In this document: one piece after another, positions 35,761 through 44,889 of the stretch | How positions within the stretch are numbered: the stretch's first letter is position 1 | Layout of the letters: the number at the start of each line of letters is the position of its first letter | Source: Aeromonas fluvialis | Lineage (GTDB): Bacteria > Pseudomonadota > Gammaproteobacteria > Enterobacterales > Aeromonadaceae | Reading direction: 5' to 3' | Length of the DNA: 64,000 bases | NCBI RefSeq assembly: GCF_000819885.1 | Contig: NZ_CDBO01000036.1 | Location: 1 to 64,000, forward strand | The notes under the pieces: generated by a model | The model's database searches: none | What the model was told of the DNA's origin: nothing | The model's input: only the letters and a program-made list of their open reading frames with translations | Position numbers and translations under genes: made by a program

Positions 35761-36927
35761 TCAGGCGACCGCCACCAGTTTCTGTCCTTTCTGGCTGCTG
35801 TCCAGAATGAGGATGCTCGCCTTGGGGAAGAAGTTGAAGGTAGAGGCAGATGCCCAGGTGTAGGCCCCCATCACCTTGCCCACCACCAGCTCGCCGATGG
35901 CCAGATCCGGCAGCATGATGCCATCGCGGATCACGTCCACGCTGTCGCAGGTAGGGCCGGAGAGTACGGCATTGTGTAGCTCGCCATGGGCATAGGGCGT
36001 GCTGACCGGATAGATGACATGGTCATAGAGCTGGCCGTTATAGCTGCCGTAGAGGCCGTCATCCAGGTAGTACCAGATCTTGTCGCCGCGGTGTGCCTTG
36101 CCCATGACGCTGGCGACCGAGGTCATGGCTGGCGCGCTGATAAAGCGGCCCGGTTCGGCGATCTTCTGCACGGTGGCGGGCAACTTGGCCAGTGCCTCGC
36201 GGATCGGGGCGCAGAAGCCGTCGATATCGAACTCGCCGCCATCATAATCGACCGGGAAACCGCCGCCGATATCCAGTACCCAGGGCTTGAGCCCGATCGA
36301 CCAGGCCTGCTCCATGATCTCGCGGCAAGCGTCGATGGCCTGCACGTGGCGACGGGCGTGGGGGACCTGAGAGCCGACGTGGAACGACAGCCCCATCACC
36401 TTGATCCCCTTGGCGTGGGCCAGCTGCAGCAGCGGCAGCGCCTGCTCCGGGGTGCAGCCGAACTTCTTGGAGAGATCGACCTTGGTCTCGGGGTTCGGGA
36501 AGCTGACCCGCAGCAGCAGTGTTACTTCGTCCTTGTAGGGAATGAACTTCTCCAGCTCCAGCGGGTTGTCGTAGACAAACACGGTGCAGCCGAACTCCAG
36601 CGCATAACGGATATCGCTGTCGCGCTTGATGGGATGGGTATGAATGCAACGTCCCGGGCGAACCCCCTGACTGCGCACCAGATCCACTTCGCCATTGGTG
36701 GCCAGATCGAAACAAGCCCCCTCTTCCTTCAAGACAGAGACCACTGCCTCGTGGGGCAGGGGTTTGAGTGCATAGTGCAATCGTACATCGGGCAGGGCGG
36801 CGGCCAGCGCCCGATACTGTTTGCGGACGGCTGCCTTGTCGAGCAGCAGCAGGGGGGAGCCGAATTGTTCAACCAGCTGACGGTAATCTTGTGCGACCAC
36901 ATCTTTTGCAACCAGGGTCTCGTTCAT
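35761..36927 (-). CDS. Type III PLP-dependent (ornithine/lysine) decarboxylase
   Basis: The 388-residue enzyme is of the alanine-racemase/ODC fold. PLP-site motifs include LHYALKP (Schiff-base Lys), HVGSQ, DIGGGFP and EPGRF; the active-site Cys lies in GPTCDSVD. This points to ornithine or lysine decarboxylation, giving putrescine or cadaverine. The carboxy-orthodox carboxynorspermidine and diaminopimelate branches share the fold, so the substrate is an inference. The gene stands alone. Confidence 0.85.
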   Translation of the reverse strand: MNETLVAKDVVAQDYRQLVEQFGSPLLLLDKAAVRKQYRALAAALPDVRLHYALKPLPHEAVVSVLKEEGACFDLATNGEVDLVRSQGVRPGRCIHTHPIKRDSDIRYALEFGCTVFVYDNPLELEKFIPYKDEVTLLLRVSFPNPETKVDLSKKFGCTPEQALPLLQLAHAKGIKVMGLSFHVGSQVPHARRHVQAIDACREIMEQAWSIGLKPWVLDIGGGFPVDYDGGEFDIDGFCAPIREALAKLPATVQKIAEPGRFISAPAMTSVASVMGKAHRGDKIWYYLDDGLYGSYNGQLYDHVIYPVSTPYAHGELHNAVLSGPTCDSVDVIRDGIMLPDLAIGELVVGKVMGAYTWASASTFNFFPKASILILDSSQKGQKLVAVA

Positions 36928-37061
36928 TCTCTTTTGGTCATCCTTAGGGGGCGTGATATGCCCAAGCCATATGCGATTGAACCGGCGACGGCCGGGTCAG
37001 GCGAGCGGTCCGGTGGGACCAACCGAACACAGTGCATAAATTGATGGTAAAGTGCTTGGTT

Positions 37062-37193
37062 ATGCAGCGGATTATCGGCTTATTGATTCTTTGTGCAAGC
37101 ATTTTGATTGGATATGTCGGCAAGATTTTCTTGGCGAAACGAGAGGGATCACTGTTCTCTATCCGCCATTTTTCCCGTTTGGGCCACATTTGA
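37062..37193 (+). CDS. Possible 43-residue single-pass membrane protein
   Basis: An ATG at 37062 opens a 43-codon frame with one hydrophobic segment (about residues 4-25, containing GLLILCASILIGYVGKIF) and a basic tail. An in-frame ATG at 37044 would add six residues. I see no good ribosome-binding site, and I do not recognise the protein. It sits between the decarboxylase gene and the glycine riboswitch. Confidence 0.3.
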   Translation: MQRIIGLLILCASILIGYVGKIFLAKREGSLFSIRHFSRLGHI

Positions 37194-37351
37194 TCGGTGA
37201 GAGCCTAACTTATTGATACTTAACTAACATTTAACATTCTTGTTGCGGTTCTGGCGGTCACTAAAAAATATAAATGGGGGCAGCCAAGTGCGAGACAGCT
37301 CACATTTTTTGGATTAACATGCCGACTTCCTAATCCAAACTAGTTCGGATG

Positions 37352-37545
37352 AAGGTAGCAGGAGAGCGATGGGCAACCATCCACCGAAGAAGTGAATCTT
37401 TCAGGTACCGGGCAACCGGTGTGGACTGCTACTGGACGATACTCTGGAGAGACCCGTTAAATCGGGCGCCGAAGGAGCAAGGCACCATGACCACCCGCAA
37501 GGGCAGGCTGGCGCCGGAAACTCTCAGGCAAAAGGACAGAGGGGA
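37352..37545 (+). ncRNA. Tandem glycine riboswitch
   Basis: Two consecutive aptamers are recognisable. The first begins GGAGAGCGATGG and carries CCGAAGAAGTGAATCTTTCA and CTGGACGATACTCTGGAGAG. The second has GGCGCCGAAGGAGCAA and GGAAACTCTCAGGCAAAAGG, then GACAGAGGGG. The conserved glycine-core segments are present in both copies, and the two are joined by the short linker seen in gcvT-type RNAs. It lies 269 bp upstream of an AGCS symporter, a known riboswitch target class, so the transporter probably handles glycine. Confidence 0.93.
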
Positions 37546-37568
37546 TGGGATGGTTGTACCTGAGCTTG

Positions 37569-37723
37569 GAACTGTTCACGATCTGTAACGAGAGGTCGTC
37601 AGCAAGGTAAAGAGCAGCGCAGGAACCGGAGTGTATGTAAATACATGAGCCTCTTGGTCCCACATAAGCGAGCAGCGCATGAGCCTTGATCACGGCCTCG
37701 CAGTAAGAGTGTGAACACATTCT
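37569..37723 (+). repeat. ERIC/MITE-like dispersed repeat, copy 2
   Basis: This element aligns with the reverse complement of 1728-1870. Shared segments include CTGTAACGAGAGGT, GCAGCGCAGGAACCGGAG and TGAGCCTTGATCAC. It carries about 14 extra bases in the centre and a slightly degraded left end. The terminal inverted repeat is TGTTCACGATCT versus AGAGTGTGAACA. It lies in the riboswitch leader, between aptamers and gene. Confidence 0.8.
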
Positions 37724-37780
37724 TGGCCCGCATCCGATCGCCTTTGGCCGATCGCGACACCTATGGGAAGATCATCCTTC

Positions 37781-37810
37781 TCCTCCTTAATTTTTGTTTT
37801 TTAAGGAGGA
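37781..37810 (+). promoter_or_regulatory. Shine-Dalgarno-sequestering hairpin of the AGCS symporter gene
   Basis: TCCTCCTTAA (37781-37790) is perfectly complementary to TTAAGGAGGA (37801-37810), across a 10-base U-rich loop. The second arm is the ribosome-binding site, 3 nt before the ATG. As drawn, the ribosome cannot bind, so this is a good candidate for the riboswitch expression platform acting on translation. Confidence 0.75.
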
Positions 37811-37813
37811 TGC

Positions 37814-39190
37814 ATGTCATCAATTCAATCGGCGTTAACCGCCATCGATAGCTTTATCTGGGGACCACCCCTGCTGATCCTGCTGGTCGGGACCGGTATC
37901 TATCTCACCCTGCGTCTGGGTCTGCTTCAGGTGGTGCGCTTGCCCCTCGCTCTGCGGCTGGTTTTTGGCCGCGATCAGGGGAAGGGCAAGCAGGGGGATG
38001 TTTCCAGCTTCGGCGCCCTCTGTACTGCGCTTTCAGCCACCATTGGTACCGGCAACATCGTCGGGGTGGCTACCGCCATCAAGCTGGGTGGCCCCGGAGC
38101 CCTGTTCTGGATGTGGATGGCGGCGCTGTTCGGCATGGCCACCAAGTACGCCGAGTGCCTGCTGGCGGTCAAATACCGCGAGCAGGATGCTAGCGGCCAG
38201 ATGGCGGGTGGCCCCATGTACTATCTGGAGAAGGGACTCGGCTCCAAGCCGCTGGCCAAGCTGTTCGCCCTGTTCGGCATTGGCGTCGCCTTTTTCGGTA
38301 TCGGGACTTTCCCGCAGGTCAACGCCATCTCCGACGCCATGACTCTCTCCTTCTCGGTACCCCGTGAAGTGACGGCCGTGGTGCTGACCCTGATCGTGGC
38401 ACTGGTGACCCTGGGGGGGATCAAGTCCATCTCCAGCGTGTCGAGCAAGGTGGTGCCATTCATGGCTATCTTCTACATCGTCGCCTGCCTCGGCGTGTTG
38501 GTGAACAACGCCAGCGCCCTGCCCGATGCCGTCATGCTGGTTATTGAGAGTGCCTTCACCGGCCATGCGGCGACCGGCGGCTTCGTCGGTGCCAGCATCA
38601 TGCTGGCCATTCAGTCCGGGGTGGCGCGCGGGGTCTTCTCCAACGAGTCGGGGCTGGGCTCTGCGCCCATCGCGGCGGCGGCGGCCAAGACCGATTCCTG
38701 CGTGGAGCAGGGGCTGGTCTCCATGACCGGTACCTTTATCGACACCATCATCATCTGCACTATGACCGGCCTGACCCTGGTGGTGACCGGGGTGTGGAGC
38801 GGCGATGCGAGCGGCGCGGCCATGACCAGTCTGGCCTTTGCCCAGGGGCTCGATGCCCATGTTGGCCAGTATCTGGTGAGCATTGGCCTCTTGTTCTTCG
38901 CCTTTACCACCATCCTTGGCTGGAACTACTACGGCGAGCGCTGTACCGAGTACCTGTTCGGGGTCAAGGCGATCAAGCCCTACCGTGTTATCTATCTGGC
39001 GCTGGTGGCGAGCGGGGCCTTCCTCCACCTCGACATGATTTGGCTCTTGGCCGATATCGTGAACGGCCTGATGGCGGTGCCCAACCTCATCGGCCTCATT
39101 GGCCTGCGCCATGTGGTGATCGCCGAGACCCGTGCCTACTTTAGTCGCGAACAGGATGGTGAAGCCGAACCGGAGCCGCAGACGGCCTGA
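37814..39190 (+). CDS. Sodium:alanine/glycine symporter (AGCS family)
   Basis: The 458-residue membrane protein has about eleven transmembrane segments and the family signatures GTGNIVGVATAIKLGGPG and GGPMYYLEKGLG, plus ARGVFSNESGLGSAP. AGCS proteins import alanine or glycine with Na+. The upstream glycine riboswitch argues for glycine, either uptake when scarce or handling of excess. The ribosome-binding site is buried in a hairpin. A strong terminator follows. Confidence 0.93.
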   Translation: MSSIQSALTAIDSFIWGPPLLILLVGTGIYLTLRLGLLQVVRLPLALRLVFGRDQGKGKQGDVSSFGALCTALSATIGTGNIVGVATAIKLGGPGALFWMWMAALFGMATKYAECLLAVKYREQDASGQMAGGPMYYLEKGLGSKPLAKLFALFGIGVAFFGIGTFPQVNAISDAMTLSFSVPREVTAVVLTLIVALVTLGGIKSISSVSSKVVPFMAIFYIVACLGVLVNNASALPDAVMLVIESAFTGHAATGGFVGASIMLAIQSGVARGVFSNESGLGSAPIAAAAAKTDSCVEQGLVSMTGTFIDTIIICTMTGLTLVVTGVWSGDASGAAMTSLAFAQGLDAHVGQYLVSIGLLFFAFTTILGWNYYGERCTEYLFGVKAIKPYRVIYLALVASGAFLHLDMIWLLADIVNGLMAVPNLIGLIGLRHVVIAETRAYFSREQDGEAEPEPQTA

Positions 39191-39213
39191 TGTAACGACC
39201 ATCCATTCAAACG

Positions 39214-39245
39214 AAAAGCCACGACTCGGGTCGTGGCTTTTTTAT
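39214..39245 (+). terminator. Terminator of the AGCS symporter gene
   Basis: The stem AAAGCCACGAC/GTCGTGGCTTT with a short loop is followed by a T run. Confidence 0.92.
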
Positions 39246-39279
39246 GGACGCGTAGCGCTGGTGACAGCCAGGCGCAGTG

Positions 39280-40677
39280 TCAGGCGGGTTGTGCGCTGCG
39301 CTTGGGCAGCAGCAGGTTGAGCACGATGGCGGTGATGCCGCCAGTAGCGACGCCATAGGAGAGCACACTCTTGATAAGCTCCGGCATGTGTTGCAACACC
39401 TCGGGTACCTGGGCGACCCCCAGTCCCATGGCGATGGAGACGGCCAGGATCATCAGGGCGCGGCGATCCAGCTCCTCGCGGGAAATGATCCGCACCCCGG
39501 CAGCAGCTATGGTGCCAAACATCACGATAGTGGCGCCACCCAGTACGGGCTCGGGGATCTGCTGCACCAGACTGGCGACCGCCGGGAACAGGCCGAGCAG
39601 TGCCAGCATGGCGGCGATAAACAGGCCGACGTAGCGGCTGGCCATCCCGGTTAGCTGGATAACTCCGTTATTCTGGCTGAAGGTGGACATGGGGAAGGTG
39701 GAGAAGATGGCGGCCAGGATGGAGTTGCAGCCATCGGCCAGTACCCCCCCTTTGATGCGTTTCATATAGACCTTGCCAGTCACGGGTTCACCGGACACAT
39801 CCGAGGTGGCGGTCATGTCACCGATTGCCTCCAGTGCTGTGACGGCGAAGATGATGGCCAGGGGCACGAACAGCTGCCAGTCAAAACCCAGACCATAGCG
39901 CAAGGGCTCCGGCACCATCACCATGGGGCCGGTAAAGGTCGGCGCACTGACCTTGCCCATCAGCAGGGCCACGGCATAACCGGCCAGCATGGCGATCATG
40001 ATGGCGGAGAGGCGCAGCCAGGGATTGCGGCTGCGCTGCAGCAGCACGATGATGCCGAGTACCAGCAGGGAGAGCAACAGGTTGCTCGGGCTGGCGAAGC
40101 TGCCATCGGCCATGGCGTTGTAACCGCCGCCCATGCTGATGAGTCCCACCTTGATCAGGGTCAGACCGATCAGCAGGACCACGATCCCGGTCACCAGCGG
40201 GGTGATCACCTTCTGGACCAGATGGAGGAAGCGGCTGAGGATCACCATGGTCAGTGCCGCCACCATAATGGTGCCGAACAGGGTGCCGAGCATATCTTCA
40301 GTCGGCATGGCCGCCTGTTTGAGGGCGAGTCCGGAGGCGATGATGGGACCGAGGAAGTTGAAGCTGGTGCCCTGCACCGAGAGCAGGCCGGAACCGATGG
40401 GGCCGAAACGGCGGGTCTGGATGAAGGAGGCGATGCCGGACATGACCAGCGACATGGAGACGATATAACGGGTGTCAGCGGCGGGGAGGCCGAGGGAATT
40501 GGCGATGATCAGGGGCGGGGTAATGATGGCGACAAACATGGCGAGCATATGCTGCAGGGCGGCGAACAGTGTCTGGGGCAAGGGGGGGACATCATCTATG
40601 CCGTAGACCAGTTCGCTCTGGGCTCGTCTGGGGGGGTGTGCCTCCGGGGTGATGCGCGTGTCGGCAGCCTGTTCCAT
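39280..40677 (-). CDS. xanP: Xanthine permease XanP-type (NCS2 family)
   Basis: The 465-residue protein fits E. coli XanP (463). NCS2 signatures are present: [44 protein letters not shown] and [18 protein letters not shown]. It should import xanthine with protons. About twelve to fourteen transmembrane segments are expected. A PurR-like operator lies about 110 bp upstream (40786-40801), fitting purine repression. Confidence 0.9.
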   Translation of the reverse strand: MEQAADTRITPEAHPPRRAQSELVYGIDDVPPLPQTLFAALQHMLAMFVAIITPPLIIANSLGLPAADTRYIVSMSLVMSGIASFIQTRRFGPIGSGLLSVQGTSFNFLGPIIASGLALKQAAMPTEDMLGTLFGTIMVAALTMVILSRFLHLVQKVITPLVTGIVVLLIGLTLIKVGLISMGGGYNAMADGSFASPSNLLLSLLVLGIIVLLQRSRNPWLRLSAIMIAMLAGYAVALLMGKVSAPTFTGPMVMVPEPLRYGLGFDWQLFVPLAIIFAVTALEAIGDMTATSDVSGEPVTGKVYMKRIKGGVLADGCNSILAAIFSTFPMSTFSQNNGVIQLTGMASRYVGLFIAAMLALLGLFPAVASLVQQIPEPVLGGATIVMFGTIAAAGVRIISREELDRRALMILAVSIAMGLGVAQVPEVLQHMPELIKSVLSYGVATGGITAIVLNLLLPKRSAQPA

Positions 40678-40785
40678 AAGTACCTCAAATTATGTGGGAA
40701 AGGGGAAAAAATTGGGCGCTATTGTAGTGATTGAAATGAGGCTGACCAGCGCTAATTTTGCGATAAAAGGTTTATTTTTTGATGG

Positions 40786-40801
40786 GTTGAAACGTTTGCG
40801 T
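40786..40801 (-). promoter_or_regulatory. PurR-like operator upstream of xanP
   Basis: The 16-mer GTTGAAACGTTTGCGT matches 12 of 16 positions of the PurR consensus ACGCAAACGTTTGCGT, with the core and one half-site perfect. It lies between xanP and the divergent diguanylate cyclase gene. Confidence 0.65.
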
Positions 40802-40888
40802 GCTGCGATTATCATCTGTCGTTTTGTGTGAGCGCCCTCTACTTTTATTCCCCCTCTCATGACATTTTTACTACTTTGTAGGTGTAGA

Positions 40889-42043
40889 ATGAACCACTCG
40901 ACCTTGACGTGGAAGCGATGGATGCTCAAGTTGTCAGAGTTCTGGAGTGCCAGAGTTCACTCCGAAGATTTTACCCGCACCCGTATGGGCTTTATGACTG
41001 TGCGTCTGCGCCTGCTCACCTGCCTGCTAATGGTCGGGCTGCCCGCTTGGGCGTTGGTTGACTGGATCACCTTGCCGCCCAGCCATTTCGAGCAGTTGTT
41101 TCAAGCCAGGATCTTCTGCACCCTGGCGCTCTCGCCACTGATCCCGCTCTCCTACCTTATTCACTTCAAGCGGGAACGGATGAAGCTGGCGCTGGGTTAC
41201 CTGATGGCAGTGATGATGCTCTTCTCCCTCTTCTGCCTGCACAGTTTTGGTGCCGGACAGGAGTTGCAGGCGGGCTATGCGGCCTTTCCCTATCTGCTGA
41301 TCTCCCTGTTTGCTATCTTCCCCATCCCCCTCTCCCTCGGCCTGCAGCTGGCCTGCGTGGTGTTGGTGACCATGTTGCTGGGTCACTGGGTGCTGGTAGG
41401 GCAGACCATCTGGAGTCAGGCCACCCTGAATCAGGTATGGGTGCTCGGCATGTTTACTCTGGCCAGCTGCTGGGTGCAGTGCGGTCAACTTAATATGTTG
41501 CTGCGGCTCTATCGGGAGTCCACCACCGATGAGTTGACCGGCATGATGAACCGCCGCTTGCTGATGAAGCAGCTTGAGCAGGCCAGAGAGAGGCTGCAGA
41601 GCAGGAAGAAGCCCTTTGCTGTGATGCTGCTGGATCTCGATCGCTTCAAGCGGATCAACGATATTTACGGTCATCTGGCGGGAGACGCAGTGCTCAAGGA
41701 GGTTGCGATTACCCTGGGTGAGCAGCTGGAGCCAGACATGGTGCTGGGGCGTTATGGCGGCGAAGAGTTTGCCATCCTGATGCTCAACAGCGCCAATCCG
41801 GCACAGGTGGGGAAAATGGCGGAGCGGCTGCGCATTGCCGTCGAGGCGCGGCTGGTGAAAAGCCCCATCTCGGACGAATTGCTGGAGGTGACGGTGAGCA
41901 TAGGGATTGCGCTGGCCCGACCCGGCGAGAGCACGGATCTGCTGATCAACCGCGCCGACGAGTGTCTCTATCAGGCCAAGATGGCCGGGCGCAATTGCGT
42001 GGTGATAGAGGGGCTGAGTAGTGGAAAAACAGATGCCGCCTGA
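40889..42043 (+). CDS. Membrane diguanylate cyclase (GGDEF, active-type GGEEF)
   Basis: The ATG at 40889 gives 384 residues. The first 220 or so contain five to six transmembrane segments with no recognisable extracellular domain. The C-terminal GGDEF domain has the DELTGMMNRR start, LDLDRFKRINDIYGH and the active-site RYGGEEF. No RxxD inhibitory site is seen just before it, so product inhibition is not evident. It should make cyclic-di-GMP. The signal is unknown. An ATG at 40859 would add ten residues. Confidence 0.9.
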   Translation: MNHSTLTWKRWMLKLSEFWSARVHSEDFTRTRMGFMTVRLRLLTCLLMVGLPAWALVDWITLPPSHFEQLFQARIFCTLALSPLIPLSYLIHFKRERMKLALGYLMAVMMLFSLFCLHSFGAGQELQAGYAAFPYLLISLFAIFPIPLSLGLQLACVVLVTMLLGHWVLVGQTIWSQATLNQVWVLGMFTLASCWVQCGQLNMLLRLYRESTTDELTGMMNRRLLMKQLEQARERLQSRKKPFAVMLLDLDRFKRINDIYGHLAGDAVLKEVAITLGEQLEPDMVLGRYGGEEFAILMLNSANPAQVGKMAERLRIAVEARLVKSPISDELLEVTVSIGIALARPGESTDLLINRADECLYQAKMAGRNCVVIEGLSSGKTDAA

Positions 42044-42076
42044 GGGCGGCATCGTGTTGACAATGTGCTGGCGACA

Positions 42077-42325
42077 TCAGGCAAGCTTGTACTTGCCGGA
42101 GAGCTGCTGGGCCAGCAGCTTGAACATGTTGAACACGGCCATGGTCTTGCCGGTCGGAGTACCATCTTCGGCCAGAAAGTACTCCCCCTTGAACACCAGA
42201 ATATCCCCCTTCTGCTCCACCGAATCGGCGCGCATGCCGTGGATGAAATCCTCGTGTTCCTTGATGATCTTGTTGGCCATCTCCAGCAGGGCAGTCTCGG
42301 TGATCAGCTCTTTCTGTGGTTGCAT
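42077..42325 (-). CDS. YciN-family (DUF2498) protein
   Basis: The 82-residue protein resembles enterobacterial YciN along its length, with ANKIIKEHEDFIHGM and KTMAVFNMFKLLAQQLSGKY. The function of the family is unknown. GGAGACGAG before the ATG acts as ribosome-binding site. It is convergent with the cyclase gene, with only a short gap and no clear terminator. Confidence 0.88.
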   Translation of the reverse strand: MQPQKELITETALLEMANKIIKEHEDFIHGMRADSVEQKGDILVFKGEYFLAEDGTPTGKTMAVFNMFKLLAQQLSGKYKLA

Positions 42326-42460
42326 GCTCGTCTCCTTAAACGACTACTGGACAGGGAGATCGTGGATCCCTGCCTCTGATTGAAGAGGCGCCCAGCATAC
42401 TGCAAACGGGGATTTTCTGTCATTGATATGATCCCGTATTTTCCCCCTTTGCCATGCCCC

Positions 42461-43840
42461 TTATCCCATCACCAGATTCTTCAACCAGCGGCGCTGGCGA
42501 ATACGGCGCTGCACCAGCAGCACCTTGCTGAGCTCCTCCAGCAAGACCACCGCCACCACCCAGGAGAGGGGCCAGCCGAGCAGACTGACCGCCACCCAGG
42601 CGAGTGGCAGACCGATGCACCACATGCCGACGATATCGATGAAGATGGTGTAGTTCACGTCCCCGCCCGAGCGCAGCACCCCTATGATGCCCACCATGTT
42701 GAATACCTTGAGCAGCATCCCCAGACACATTATGCCGAGCACCTGGCCCGCCTCGGCCATCAGCTCGGGGGGCAGGTTGCCCACCCACTGCAACAGGTTG
42801 GTCTGCAGCAGCCAAACTGCGATCCCCGCCAGCATGGCGCCGATGGGGGCGAGCAGCAGAAAGAGCTGGGAGTGCTGCCAGGCAATCTCGTACTCCTCGG
42901 CCCCGAGCCGGTGGCCGAGCAGGGTGGAGCAGGCGACCGCCAACCCAAAGAAGAGGGAGATAAGGATGCTCTCGAGCGTCCCCAGGGTGGTCATGATGGC
43001 CAGTGAATCGGTGCCAAGATGGGCATAGAGAAAGCCGTAAATCAGCATGCCGAAGGCCCAGAGGCCGTCATGGAACAGTAGTGGCAGGGCGATCAGGGTG
43101 AAGCGCACCACCTCCTTGCGTTTGAAGGCGGCCAGCCAGTCTGGCACGCGCGGGATCAGCCGCGATTCATAGCGTCTCACGTAGATCAGCAGCAGGGTTG
43201 TTTGTAGCAGTCGCGAGAGGGTGGTGCCCCAGGCCGAACCGGCTACGCCCATCGCCTCGAAGCCGAAATGGCCGAAGATGAGGGCATAGTTAAGGATGAC
43301 GTTGGCGATGATGGCGATAATGCCGATGCGGGTGGGGGCAGCGGCATTGCCGACCGAGCGCAACGCCGACTCCAGTGGTACCACGATGGCGGTGCAGAGG
43401 ATGGTGGCGCCGGTGATCATCAAGAATTGATCCGCCAGCTCGCGCAGCGCGGGCTCCTGGCTGGCAAAGCCCAGCACACTGCCCGGCGATAATACATAGA
43501 CAAAGGCAAATGGCAGGGAGACCAGCAGGGCGCCCACCAGCGCCAGAGCCAGGGATCGGCGCACCCCGGCCATCTCGCCGCGACCGTAATATTGTGCTGC
43601 CAATACCGAAACCCCGCCCGCGAGGCCCGCTATCACCAGCAGATTGAAGAAGAAGACCCGGTTACCCAAGCCGACCGCCGCCACGGCCGTGGTGCCAAGC
43701 TGGCTCACCATCATGATATCGATGAGGCCGAGCAGGGAGAACATCATGGATTGCAGTGAGACGGGCAGGGCTAGTCGCCACAGTCTGGCCATGAACTCGC
43801 GATCGGTGGTTTGTTTTAAAATCGCTTGCCAATAATTCAT
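42461..43840 (-). CDS. MATE-family multidrug/metabolite efflux transporter
   Basis: The 459-residue protein shows about twelve transmembrane segments in two homologous halves and the MatE-domain pattern: MFSLLGLIDIMMVSQLG near the N-terminus and SLFFGLAVACSTLLGHRLGA in the second half. MATE proteins export drugs or metabolites using Na+ or H+. It is divergent from an AraC-type regulator, with a 19-bp dyad between them. The substrate is unknown. Confidence 0.9.
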   Translation of the reverse strand: MNYWQAILKQTTDREFMARLWRLALPVSLQSMMFSLLGLIDIMMVSQLGTTAVAAVGLGNRVFFFNLLVIAGLAGGVSVLAAQYYGRGEMAGVRRSLALALVGALLVSLPFAFVYVLSPGSVLGFASQEPALRELADQFLMITGATILCTAIVVPLESALRSVGNAAAPTRIGIIAIIANVILNYALIFGHFGFEAMGVAGSAWGTTLSRLLQTTLLLIYVRRYESRLIPRVPDWLAAFKRKEVVRFTLIALPLLFHDGLWAFGMLIYGFLYAHLGTDSLAIMTTLGTLESILISLFFGLAVACSTLLGHRLGAEEYEIAWQHSQLFLLLAPIGAMLAGIAVWLLQTNLLQWVGNLPPELMAEAGQVLGIMCLGMLLKVFNMVGIIGVLRSGGDVNYTIFIDIVGMWCIGLPLAWVAVSLLGWPLSWVVAVVLLEELSKVLLVQRRIRQRRWLKNLVMG

Positions 43841-43904
43841 CGTTGTTAACCGGGTATGAGAAAAGCAAGGGTTGTCGGGGGGTATGATAAGGGGTGATAG
43901 TGTG

Positions 43905-43923
43905 GCTACTCACTGTGAGTAGC
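43905..43923. promoter_or_regulatory. Perfect 19-bp dyad between the MATE and AraC genes
   Basis: GCTACTCA-CTG-TGAGTAGC lies in the 122-bp divergent intergenic region, 64 bp from the MATE start and 39 bp from the AraC start. It could be an operator for one or both genes, or a leader hairpin. Confidence 0.5.
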
Positions 43924-43962
43924 TCTCGATTTTTTTGTGTAAAACTATCCTGTTGAGGTCTT

Positions 43963-44820
43963 ATGCCCTTTGTCAGCGAGTGTCTGGAAATTGCACCTTC
44001 TTGCGAAGAGCGGATGCTGGGGCGTGAAGGTCTGCCCCTGCTCGGCGAGGCGGGTATCTTCCTGACCGGCCTCTCGATCATCCGGGATCACTACCTGATC
44101 CGTCGCAACCGGCCCGAGTTTCACATCCTGATGGTGAGCCACAGCGAGGGTGGGGCGCTGCTCACCGATGGCGGCGAGCAGCCTATCCCGGCCGGGTCGC
44201 TTATCTTTTTGCCCGCTGCCGTGCCGGGTGGCCTCAAGCTGGTGGGCGAGCAGTGGCACACCAGCTGGATCCTGCTCGATGACGTGCTGCGCTGGCAGCA
44301 CCTGCATCGCCTTGGGCACCGTATCTGGCAAGGGGATGGCGGCGATCAGCTCTACCATCTGCTCAGCCTGATGCAGGGGGAGGGGGTGCGTTCCCCGCTG
44401 CAACCTCAACTGCTCAACCTGCTGCTGGCGCTGCTGGAACGCACCCTGCAAGGGGAGGTGCGCGGTACCCCTGAACTCAGATTACAGGCACTGTTTCGCC
44501 GGGTGGAGGCGCGTCTCGATGAGCCCTGGAGCGTGGCCCGGCTGGCCGAGCAGATGGCCTGTTCTGTACCCCATCTGCACCGACTCTGCCAGCAAGTGTT
44601 CGGCATGGGACCGATGGCGAGGGTGACCGAGCTCAGAATGAACAAGGCGCGCCAACTACTGCTCTACACCAACTGGCCCCTTGGCGAGCTGGCTGCCCGG
44701 GTCGGCTACAGCGATGGGGCCAACTTTGCCAACCGCTTTCGCCGGCTCACTGGTCTGACCCCCGGTGCCTTTCGTCGATTGGGTCGCAAACCTTTTGCAA
44801 CGGATATGCAAACTCTTTGA
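43963..44820 (+). CDS. AraC-family transcriptional regulator
   Basis: The 285-residue protein has an N-terminal cupin-like sensing domain (about 30-120; EFHILMVSHSEGGALLTDG, PAGSLIFLPAAVPGG) and a C-terminal double helix-turn-helix (about 185-280; WSVARLAEQMACSVPHLHRL and GYSDGANFANRFRRLTGLTP). The ligand is unknown. Its divergent partner is the MATE transporter, which is the natural target to test. Confidence 0.9.
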   Translation: MPFVSECLEIAPSCEERMLGREGLPLLGEAGIFLTGLSIIRDHYLIRRNRPEFHILMVSHSEGGALLTDGGEQPIPAGSLIFLPAAVPGGLKLVGEQWHTSWILLDDVLRWQHLHRLGHRIWQGDGGDQLYHLLSLMQGEGVRSPLQPQLLNLLLALLERTLQGEVRGTPELRLQALFRRVEARLDEPWSVARLAEQMACSVPHLHRLCQQVFGMGPMARVTELRMNKARQLLLYTNWPLGELAARVGYSDGANFANRFRRLTGLTPGAFRRLGRKPFATDMQTL

Positions 44821-44889
44821 AATTTATGACACAAGCCCCTAGGATCTCCGGCTTCCTGCATCTCGCTAACCGTTTAGGTATCAAGATCC

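Noticed and set aside
40680-40860. Purine riboswitch upstream of xanP
   Set aside because: The aptamer core is not present. A PurR-like operator is the better explanation.
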